Positions 1 through 5,438 of a stretch of DNA of 5,763 nucleotides are shown here, in pieces. The notes below the pieces were generated by a model. It was not told the origin of the DNA and searched no databases. It was given only the letters and a program-made list of their open reading frames with translations. Source of the DNA: Planctomycetales bacterium (lineage in GTDB: Bacteria; Planctomycetota; Planctomycetia; Pirellulales; Thermoguttaceae); contig SKJM01000499.1 in NCBI GenBank assembly GCA_007122045.1, positions 1 through 5,763 of the forward strand, read 5' to 3'. Position numbers and translations under genes: made by a program. Every line of letters begins with the position of its first letter. Position 1 is the first letter of the stretch.

Positions 1-398
1 ACGCGAACGTCTTCCCGTGCCTCGGCGAGTTGGAAGGGTGCCGGCGCCTGATGAAGGAAATCCGCAAGAAGCAAGGATTCTTGCCCGAGGCCACTTGGCT
101 GTTGACCTACCAAGCCGAGCCACGAGGGCGGGCGGCCTTGTGCGGCACCATTCAGGGGGTTCGCGACCGGGGGGGCCTGGGCGCGATCCAGAACGTGGGC
201 ATCACCCCCCCCCATCGCGGGGCCGGGCTGGGCACCTGCTTGCTGTTCCGCTCGCTCGAAGGCTTCCGCCAAGCCGGCCTGTTGCGGGTGTACCTGGAGG
301 TGACCGCCGAAAACTCGCCCGCCATCCGCTTCTACCGCCGGCTCGGCTTCCAAATTACCAAGACCGTCTACAAGGCCGTCGAGGCGGTGCCGACGTAG
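1..398 (+). CDS. GNAT-family N-acetyltransferase, 3' part (5' end outside window)
   Basis: This is the C-terminal 131 residues of a GCN5-related N-acetyltransferase, which would transfer an acetyl group from acetyl-CoA to an amine; the substrate cannot be told. The reading frame is open from base 3 to the TAG at 396-398 with no stop before it. A TTG at 30 and an ATG at 51 are possible internal starts, but the frame reads on convincingly to the window edge, so the true start is probably upstream. The acetyl-CoA-binding motif A is clear around bases 195-245 (NVGITPPHRGAGLG, the family's V-x-P-x-x-RGxGxG signature). It is followed by the motif B segment around 290-355 (YLEVTAENSPAIRFYRRLGF, the typical end of a GNAT fold). 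The gene converges with the AbiE-like operon. The codons for T-P-P-H contain a run of nine C. The family call is firm; the specific role is unknown. Confidence 0.88.
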   Translation, partial: ANVFPCLGELEGCRRLMKEIRKKQGFLPEATWLLTYQAEPRGRAALCGTIQGVRDRGGLGAIQNVGITPPHRGAGLGTCLLFRSLEGFRQAGLLRVYLEVTAENSPAIRFYRRLGFQITKTVYKAVEAVPT

Positions 399-435
399 CA
401 GGCCGCCTCCGCCGCGGGCTGCCGCTTAGGAACTT

Positions 436-462
436 TAGCAGGCACACCGTGCGTGCCTGCTA
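436..462. terminator. Strong intergenic hairpin between convergent genes, possible bidirectional terminator
   Basis: Bases 436-445 (TAGCAGGCAC) and 453-462 (GTGCCTGCTA) are perfect reverse complements around a 7-base loop. The hairpin lies 37 bases after the GNAT stop and 35 bases beyond the nucleotidyltransferase stop on the other strand, where a shared terminator would be expected. Neither strand has a run of T after the stem, so it is not a canonical intrinsic terminator. It could instead be an mRNA-stabilising stem or a copy of a dispersed palindromic repeat. Confidence 0.45.
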
Positions 463-497
463 CACTCCAATTGGCCGACTTATTGGCAAGCTCGCCA

Positions 498-1367
498 TTA
501 GGGTTGAGGAAACACCTCTTTTAGCACATCCAGGAACTCGTCGAGTTGAAGGTCGTCTCGGTAAAGCCTGTGTTCGCGCACACGGAGCACCCCGAGACGG
601 GTATCCGTATCGAAGTCGGCAGCGACGATCGCTCGCGCTCGCTCGACTCGCTGATCTTCAACGTACTCCTGTGCGAGTTCAAGCGTGCGGTGGTATTCCG
701 CCTCCGTCATCATCGCGACGATCCGGTATAGGTCCATGGCGTGGTGACGCCCAACATCCTTCCGCGCGTCTTCCCTTCGGTCGGCGAAGGCGTGAAGCTT
801 CATCAAAAGGTACGTGAAAGCGTGAGGAATGAACACTTCTGTCGCGTCCTCGGTGCCGTCGATGCGGAATCCGCGAACCGGTATCGCCGTGGACTCGCGG
901 TCGATGCCGATCGCCTCCTCGGTGCTGTAGGCATGCAGTTGGAGCTTGCCCCTGGGGCGCACGCGAGGCAGCTTGTCGGTCTTGAGAGTCCTCGGCCGTT
1001 CGCCCAAGGGCCCGACGAGCAGGTCGATCTTGACTTGCTGCTCCATGCCTCCCATGACCAGTGTCCGCTGCCATTGGAAGTACCTCGCGTTCTCCACTAC
1101 CTTGAAGTCGAGATCGGTCAGAGCGCGCGCCACTTGTTGCATAGTTGCCAGTGAGGCCAACACATCTACCCGCAAGAAAAGGTCGATGTCGTTCGTCGCT
1201 CGCGGTTCCGGTAACCGGCTCAAGAGCGTCCGATCGCCCGTCGACCGCAGGTGCTCTTGTTTCAGGTACAGGCCGAATCCACCGCCGATGGTCAAGGGAA
1301 TATCCGCTTGTCGCATGGCGTGGGCAAGATCGAGCAGCGTGGTGGTAAGGGGGGCGCAAGCGCTCAT
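498..1367 (-). CDS. AbiEii-like nucleotidyltransferase (candidate toxin of a type IV TA module)
   Basis: The 289-residue protein belongs to the nucleotidyltransferase superfamily and resembles the AbiEii/AbiGii toxin group. It shows a glycine-rich GGGFG motif at residues 28-32, the metal-binding pair D60-x-D62 (NDIDLF) and a third acidic residue D115 (KIDLLVG), so the catalytic triad is intact. A C-terminal helical part (about 180-220) carries K190-L-x-A, R197/R198, K203-D204 and D212-L, the lysine/arginine/KD pattern seen in AbiEii-like proteins. AbiEii-type toxins are thought to transfer nucleotides to RNA targets such as tRNA; the target here is unknown. The ATG at 1367 overlaps the upstream gene's TGA (1364-1367). 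A GAGGG (minus strand, plus-strand bases 1376-1380) sits 8 bases before it, so this start is well supported. The gene is second in its operon and translationally coupled to its partner. Related proteins also occur as uncharacterised nucleotidyltransferases, so toxicity is inferred from context. Confidence 0.8.
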   Translation of the reverse strand: MSACAPLTTTLLDLAHAMRQADIPLTIGGGFGLYLKQEHLRSTGDRTLLSRLPEPRATNDIDLFLRVDVLASLATMQQVARALTDLDFKVVENARYFQWQRTLVMGGMEQQVKIDLLVGPLGERPRTLKTDKLPRVRPRGKLQLHAYSTEEAIGIDRESTAIPVRGFRIDGTEDATEVFIPHAFTYLLMKLHAFADRREDARKDVGRHHAMDLYRIVAMMTEAEYHRTLELAQEYVEDQRVERARAIVAADFDTDTRLGVLRVREHRLYRDDLQLDEFLDVLKEVFPQP

Positions 1368-2476
1368 GAGCCGAACCCTCGATCATCCATGCCGCGAAGG
1401 ATCAACCGCCGCACCTGCTCAGCGGTGTCCTGATCGCGCTTGTCTCCAGCCTGAAGCTCCAAGAAGCATTGGATGGGCGAGGCGACGAAATGGTTGCGAA
1501 CGTCGAAATAGACAGTCGGGTCCGTGACCTCCAGGAGTTCGAGGTTCGGAAACCGAGTTGTTTCGGTTGCGTGGGAACCCAGCACGTCGAGCAACGTGGC
1601 GAGCTGCGTGCAGTAAAACCGCGCCACGGGCTCGCGAGCCATCGTTGCATAATATTCGGTCGAAGCCGTTCCCGTCCGCACGATCCGGCCTCCTCGATCT
1701 GTCTGCCAGGAGGCCAGCACTTCGACGAGCGACTGTGTTCGCAACGAACATGTGCCTAAGAACCGCCGCCCAACCGTTGGGGGTTGGAAGTTGGCGGCAA
1801 GGGCCTCCAACAGCTTGGCCGGCTGCAGTAATGTCAGCGTTGTTGTTCGCCCGCGTTCCTGCCGCTCGATGATCAGATCTTCGGCCAGTATAGAGCACAC
1901 CTTGGATACCGTGCCGAGCGTAACCTCGCCCCCTCGGGCACGTATCGTGTCAAGCAGTTCCTGGACGGAATCATAATGGGGCGTTGCCAGGAAGGCCCGG
2001 GCGACGATCGAACTGCGGCCACGGTAGACATTGCGGATTGTAGTGCCACGAGGATACCTGTTGGCTTGGCCAGATCGCCACACGAGCAACTCGCCGGGCA
2101 CCACGAGGACGCCGTTGCCGCAGAGGTCGAGCCCACTGATTCCCTCCCGTTCAAACCGCCGCAGGTTCTCCTCCGACAGGAACGTCGTTACCACCAGGGG
2201 ATAGAGTCCACGCTGCTCCGACGCGCGCCGGATTTGAAAAACGGCTAGGTCGAGCGACTTGGGGGTCGAGAGTGGTTTCACTTCCGCGGCGAAACGGTAT
2301 TTCTTTTTTTGCCACTGAATTTCGACCAAGGCGTCAACTACCGCACTCCGTCGAGGTGGTTGCATCTCATAGCCCTCTGCTACTACCTCGATCGACGCAG
2401 GTGGAAAATCGCGTCCACCTTGCCGAAGCCATTCCAGCAAGTCAGCATGGGTAGGGGGTTTCCTGGGATTGGTCAT
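1364..2476 (-). CDS. AbiEi-like antitoxin/regulator with PD-(D/E)XK-like N-terminal core and winged helix
   Basis: The 370-residue protein resembles the large AbiEi-like family found next to AbiEii-type nucleotidyltransferases. Residues about 40-130 look like a restriction-endonuclease-like core: D48, then E65-V-K67 (FAAEVK), then Q81 in a helix, followed by the family hallmark GISGLDLCGNG at 112-122. Residues about 155-225 look like a winged helix, with VTLGTVSKV at 185-193 as the recognition region. The C-terminal 130 residues match the usual tail, ending in SPIQCFLEL and a short helix. In AbiE systems this partner neutralises the toxin and represses the operon. The frame stays open upstream to a TTG at 2548, but a strong -10 box at 2517-2522 lies inside that stretch. 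I therefore start at the ATG at 2476, with a weak GAG 7 bases before it. The frame includes A-AAA-AAG at K57-K58. Whether the nuclease-like core cuts DNA is unknown. Confidence 0.75.
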   Translation of the reverse strand: MTNPRKPPTHADLLEWLRQGGRDFPPASIEVVAEGYEMQPPRRSAVVDALVEIQWQKKKYRFAAEVKPLSTPKSLDLAVFQIRRASEQRGLYPLVVTTFLSEENLRRFEREGISGLDLCGNGVLVVPGELLVWRSGQANRYPRGTTIRNVYRGRSSIVARAFLATPHYDSVQELLDTIRARGGEVTLGTVSKVCSILAEDLIIERQERGRTTTLTLLQPAKLLEALAANFQPPTVGRRFLGTCSLRTQSLVEVLASWQTDRGGRIVRTGTASTEYYATMAREPVARFYCTQLATLLDVLGSHATETTRFPNLELLEVTDPTVYFDVRNHFVASPIQCFLELQAGDKRDQDTAEQVRRLILRGMDDRGFGS

Positions 2477-2497
2477 TTTCTTACTCAAGAAAGCATG

Positions 2498-2508
2498 GAC
2501 GCAGCGTC
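2498..2508. promoter_or_regulatory. Odd palindrome at the predicted transcription start of the AbiE-like operon
   Basis: GACGC-A-GCGTC is a perfect 5-base inverted repeat around one central base. It starts at or just after the transcription start expected about 7 bases beyond the -10 box (near 2510). It could be a second operator or a small hairpin at the 5' end of the mRNA. There is no direct evidence for either. Confidence 0.3.
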
Positions 2509-2516
2509 TGTTTCCT

Positions 2517-2545
2517 ATTATAGCATGTTTTCGTGAACAAGAAAA
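2517..2545 (-). promoter_or_regulatory. Sigma-70-type promoter of the AbiE-like operon (extended -10)
   Basis: On the minus strand a perfect TATAAT lies at 2522-2517, preceded by TG one base upstream (TGCTATAAT), which makes it an extended -10 element. The -35 region is poor (TTTTCT at 2545-2540 with 17-base spacing, or TTGTTT at 2548-2543 with 20), as is usual when an extended -10 is present. Transcription would start near 2510 and leave a leader of about 34 bases before the ATG at 2476. This rules out the upstream TTG at 2548 as the start for this transcript. Confidence 0.65.
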
Positions 2546-2556
2546 CAAGCGTTTTC
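2527..2556. promoter_or_regulatory. Candidate operator: three alternating GTTTTC/GAAAAC half-sites
   Basis: Three exact 6-base half-sites alternate in orientation: GTTTTC at 2527-2532, GAAAAC at 2541-2546 and GTTTTC at 2551-2556. Sites 2 and 3 form a perfect inverted repeat with a 4-base spacer. Sites 1 and 2 form an inverted repeat with an 8-base spacer whose inner bases partly pair as well (8 of 9 outer positions complementary). A further CGTTT/AAACG pair spans 2550-2564. The array covers the -35 region and ends 1 base before the TG of the extended -10, so a protein bound here would block RNA polymerase. Known AbiEi antitoxins bind inverted repeats in their own promoter, so the AbiEi-like product is the likely ligand (inference). 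Confidence 0.55.
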
Positions 2557-2660
2557 AGGAAACGTTCGCTCGGTTGCGACAATCGCATCGCCACCCTCCT
2601 ATCCAGCGCGCAATCAGCCTGCGGTCGGCGGACCGATGACCGCCCACCACTTCCGGGGGG

Positions 2661-3983
2661 TCATGCCTCTGGATACTTCCAAGGCGCCCGGTACTCGCGC
2701 GTCAGCAGGGCGTTGGCCTCGGCGTCGGGCCCGCCGGCGGCGTCGATGCAACGCTCGCGGTCGCCGTCCCACCGGACGCTCCGCCCCAGCGCCATCGACA
2801 GCATGCCCAGCAGGCTCATCACCGTGGAACGATGCCCGATGTCGATGTCGCACACGGGCCGTTCGCCCGTCTCGATGCACCGGAGGAAATCGGCCCATAG
2901 CTCGGGGATGTTCTGGTCGTCGGGCTTGTGAAGCTGCGGCTCCTCGTGCTGGATGGCGGCATCGCCGCGCACCGGGTAGAAGGTCCAGCCGTCGCGCCAC
3001 CCCAGGTGGAACGTGCCGCCGGTGCCGTAGAAGTAGCAGCCCACGTTGTGATTCTCCGCCCGGTTGCCCGCAAAGAACCGGTGTTCCCACACGGCGGTGA
3101 ACGAGTCGAATTCGAAGTTGACCACCTGGGTGTCGGGCGCGTCGGTGTTGTCGCGGCGGATGTGCCGGGCCCCGACCGAGTGGACGCTCTTGGGCCATTG
3201 CTCCTCGGTCCACCAGAGAATCTGGTCCATCCAGTGGATGCCCCAGTCGCCGAGCTGGCCGGTGGCGTAATCGAGGAACTGGCGGAACCCGCGGGGATGG
3301 ATGCGGGGGTTGAACGGCCGCAGGGGGGCGGGGCCGCACCACATGTCCCAGTCGAGGCCGGGGGGCGGATCGGCGTCGGGCGTGGGCTCGCCCGGCCCGC
3401 CCCCGTAAAGCACGAAGGAGCGGACCATGCCGATCTGGCCCGCCTTGCCGTCCCGGAGGAATTCCATCGCCGACATGTTGTGCGGCGACACGCGCCGGTG
3501 CGTGCCCACCTGCACTACCCGATCGGCCTCGCGCGCCGCCCGGACCATGGCCGTGCCCTCGCCGATCGTATGGCTGATGGGCTTTTCCAGGTACACGTGC
3601 GCCCCGGCCTTCAGCGCCTCGATGGTGTTCAGCGCATGCCAGTGGTCGGGCGTGGCGACGATGACGATGTCCGGCTTTTCGCGCTCGAGCATCTCGCGGT
3701 AGTCGCCGTACTTCTTCGGGGCCGTACCGGTGCGCTCCTCGACACTTTCCGCGGCGTCGTCGAGCATGTTCCGGTCGACGTCGCAGAGGGCCACGGCCTG
3801 CGAGCGGCCCCCCTCGATCGCGCAGTTGAGAATGTTCATTCCCCACCAGCCGCTGCCGATCAGGGCCGTGCGGTACTTCCTGGCCTTTTCGGCTCCGTGG
3901 ACGGCGGGCGCGGCGAAAGTCAGGCTGCCGGCGGTGGCGGCCCCGGCGGCGAGGAAACGGCGTCGTGTGGTTCTCTCAAGCAT
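2661..3983 (-). CDS. Gfo/Idh/MocA-family NAD(P)-dependent oxidoreductase with Tat signal
   Basis: The 440-residue protein has a twin-arginine signal (RRRFL at 7-11, then an alanine-rich hydrophobic stretch to about A27; cleavage probable near residue 30), so it should be folded with its cofactor and exported. The Rossmann fold starts at 38-50 with GSGWWG (43-48). D68 at the end of the second strand suggests NAD rather than NADP (inference). The EKP motif at 133-135 carries the family's conserved lysine K134, and GDWGIHWMDQ (245-254) is the C-terminal-domain segment with the active-site acid/base residues. Members oxidise or reduce sugars, inositols or sugar derivatives; the substrate is unknown here. 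The length is normal for the secreted planctomycete-type members. The start is firm: AGGAG lies 7 bases before the ATG. It follows the response regulator on the same strand after 126 bases. Confidence 0.93.
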   Translation of the reverse strand: MLERTTRRRFLAAGAATAGSLTFAAPAVHGAEKARKYRTALIGSGWWGMNILNCAIEGGRSQAVALCDVDRNMLDDAAESVEERTGTAPKKYGDYREMLEREKPDIVIVATPDHWHALNTIEALKAGAHVYLEKPISHTIGEGTAMVRAAREADRVVQVGTHRRVSPHNMSAMEFLRDGKAGQIGMVRSFVLYGGGPGEPTPDADPPPGLDWDMWCGPAPLRPFNPRIHPRGFRQFLDYATGQLGDWGIHWMDQILWWTEEQWPKSVHSVGARHIRRDNTDAPDTQVVNFEFDSFTAVWEHRFFAGNRAENHNVGCYFYGTGGTFHLGWRDGWTFYPVRGDAAIQHEEPQLHKPDDQNIPELWADFLRCIETGERPVCDIDIGHRSTVMSLLGMLSMALGRSVRWDGDRERCIDAAGGPDAEANALLTREYRAPWKYPEA

Positions 3984-3990
3984 GGAAATA

Positions 3991-3995
3991 CTCCT
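3991..3995 (-). promoter_or_regulatory. Shine-Dalgarno AGGAG of the oxidoreductase gene
   Basis: AGGAG on the minus strand sits 7 bases before the ATG at 3983. This fixes the start that yields the complete twin-arginine signal; a later methionine would lose it. Confidence 0.8.
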
Positions 3996-4011
3996 GGAAG
4001 GGGGCAGCGGC

Positions 4012-4026
4012 GCGTAATTTTTCCCA
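4012..4026 (-). promoter_or_regulatory. Weak sigma-54-like -24/-12 element before the oxidoreductase gene
   Basis: On the minus strand TGG (4026-4024) and GC (4013-4012) are exactly 10 bases apart, giving the invariant GG-N10-GC of sigma-54 promoters. The remaining positions match the TGGCACG-N4-TTGC consensus poorly (ACGC instead of TTGC at -12). Transcription would start about 20 bases before the ribosome binding site region. A chance match is quite possible. The proximity to a sigma-54 activator gene is the reason to list it. Confidence 0.25.
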
Positions 4027-4069
4027 ATGGTAACCGGGCTGGCGAATTGGCCCCGGTCTGCATGGGAAC

Positions 4070-4075
4070 ATTATA
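4070..4075 (-). promoter_or_regulatory. Possible sigma-70 -10 box upstream of the oxidoreductase gene
   Basis: A perfect TATAAT (in GCGTATAATG) lies on the minus strand in the 126-base gap after the response regulator. There is no convincing -35 at 16-18 bases. If used, the leader would be about 80 bases and the oxidoreductase would be transcribed independently of the two-component genes. Confidence 0.4.
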
Positions 4076-4109
4076 CGCATCGGAGGCGAGAAATGCGCGG
4101 GGAACACTC

Positions 4110-5438
4110 TTATTCGGCCTCGATCGCCCGCAGCTTGTAGATGAGCGCCCGGCGGCTGATGCCGAGCTTCTTGGCCGCCTGGGTGCGGTTCTGACCGCAT
4201 TCGTCCAGCGTGGCGAGGATGGTTGCCCGCTCGACCTGCGAGAGGCGCCCCGTTTCGGCCGGCTCCTCGCCGGCGGCAGCCGGCGCGGCGATCTTCGGCG
4301 GCAGGTGCTCCGGCAGGATGACGTCGCCCCGGCACAGCAGGCATGCCCGCTGCACGGCGTTGCGCAGCTCGCGGACGTTGCCGGGCCACTGGTACATCAG
4401 CAGGCACTGCGCCGCCTGCGGCGAAAGGCGCACGGGACTGCCGGCGAACTGGGCGCCGAAGCGGCGGGCGAGCGGCAGGATGTCGTCGCGCCGCTCGCGC
4501 AGCGGGGGCACCACCAGTTCCACCACGTTGATGCGGTAATACAAGTCATCGCGGAACGTGCCCTGCTCGACCGCCTCGCCCAAGTCGCGGTTCGTGGCGG
4601 CCACCAGCCGGGTGTCGACCGCCACGGGCACCTCGCTGCCGACCGGCGTCACCTGCCCCGATTCCAACGCGCGCAGCAGCTTCGGCTGGAGCGCCAGGGG
4701 GAGTTCGCCGATTTCGTCGAGGAACAGGGTCCCGCCGTCGGCGGCGCGGAAGAAGCCGCGGCGCTGGGCGTCGGCGCCGGTGAAAGCGCCCTTGGTATGC
4801 CCGAACAATTCGCTCTCGATGAGCGACTCGGGCAGGCCGGCGCAGTTGGCGGCCACCAGCGGGCCGGCCGCGCGGGGGCTCCAGCGGTGGATCAACTGCA
4901 CGACCACCTCCTTGCCCACTCCGCTCTCGCCGGAGATCAACACCGGCGCGTCCGACGGAGCCACGACGGCGGCCGTTTCCACCACGCGGCGCATCGCGGG
5001 GCTGTGGCAGAGGAACCCGTCGGGCAGCGGCGGCACTTCGACGCCGCCCCAGGCTTCCGATCGGCCGGCCAGGCCGAGGGCGTCGAGAATGGCCGCGCGC
5101 AGTTCATCCAGGTCGACCGGTTTAGCCAGGTAGTCGTCGGCGCCGCTCTTCAGGGCGGCCACGGCCTGGCGCAGGTCGGCGTAGGCGGTAATCAGCAGTA
5201 CGCGGAGGGCCGGGTGCCGCCGGCGGATTTCGGCCAGCACGTCGATCCCGCTGATGCCCGGCAGGCGGACGTCGAGCAGCACCATGTCGGGCGGCCGGCG
5301 CTCGATGCTTTCGAGGGCCTCTTCGCCGCTTGCGGCCTCGCGAATCCCCAGCCCCAGCGATTCGACGAAGCTTCCCAACAGTTGCCGCTGCGAGGGGTCG
5401 TCATCGACGACCAGGATGGTGCGATGGTTCTTCGTCAT
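4110..5438 (-). CDS. NtrC-family sigma-54-dependent response regulator
   Basis: The 442-residue protein has the three standard domains in normal order and length. The receiver domain (about 6-121) has the acidic pocket D12-D14, phospho-acceptor D56, T84 and K106. The AAA+ domain (about 142-375) has Walker A GESGVGKE (170-177), ESELFGH (208-214), the sigma-54-contacting GAFTGA loop (217-222), Walker B in [11 protein letters not shown] (235-245), sensor I ATNRDL (281-286), arginine-finger region FRDDLYYR (295-302) and the sensor II segment WPGNVREL. The C-terminal Fis-type helix-turn-helix covers about 400-442 ([19 protein letters not shown]). All residues needed for ATP-driven opening of sigma-54 promoters are present. 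The ATG at 5438 overlaps the kinase stop (ATGA, 5435-5438) and no Shine-Dalgarno precedes it, so translation is probably coupled to the kinase. Target genes are unknown; the downstream oxidoreductase is one candidate. Confidence 0.95.
   Translation of the reverse strand: MTKNHRTILVVDDDPSQRQLLGSFVESLGLGIREAASGEEALESIERRPPDMVLLDVRLPGISGIDVLAEIRRRHPALRVLLITAYADLRQAVAALKSGADDYLAKPVDLDELRAAILDALGLAGRSEAWGGVEVPPLPDGFLCHSPAMRRVVETAAVVAPSDAPVLISGESGVGKEVVVQLIHRWSPRAAGPLVAANCAGLPESLIESELFGHTKGAFTGADAQRRGFFRAADGGTLFLDEIGELPLALQPKLLRALESGQVTPVGSEVPVAVDTRLVAATNRDLGEAVEQGTFRDDLYYRINVVELVVPPLRERRDDILPLARRFGAQFAGSPVRLSPQAAQCLLMYQWPGNVRELRNAVQRACLLCRGDVILPEHLPPKIAAPAAAGEEPAETGRLSQVERATILATLDECGQNRTQAAKKLGISRRALIYKLRAIEAE

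Noticed and set aside
399..497. Possible attachment site or direct repeats bounding the AbiE-like module, compared by eye with 2549-2660.
   Set aside because: No shared repeat of useful length was seen between the two flanks, and no integrase or tRNA end is present.
17..817. A 266-codon plus-strand open frame starting within the GNAT gene and running across the gap into the nucleotidyltransferase gene.
   Set aside because: It is out of frame with the GNAT gene, spans a terminator-like hairpin, is arginine/proline-rich without domains and is antisense to a well-supported gene.
679..1386. A 235-codon minus-strand frame overlapping the nucleotidyltransferase.
   Set aside because: It is a shifted reading of the same DNA. 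The nucleotidyltransferase frame has the catalytic triad, a ribosome binding site and the coupled ATGA start.
2515..2540. A plus-strand promoter (TATTAT at about 2516-2521) driving a gene from a GTG at 2533.
   Set aside because: It is the complement of the strong minus-strand -10 box and has no plausible -35. The downstream plus-strand frame runs antisense into the oxidoreductase gene with no recognisable domain.
2622..2643. Hairpins CGGTC/GACCG and GCGGTC/GACCGC after the oxidoreductase stop, considered as its terminator.
   Set aside because: The stems are only 5-6 bases and mutually exclusive, no T tract follows on the minus strand, and such short GC stems are expected by chance here.
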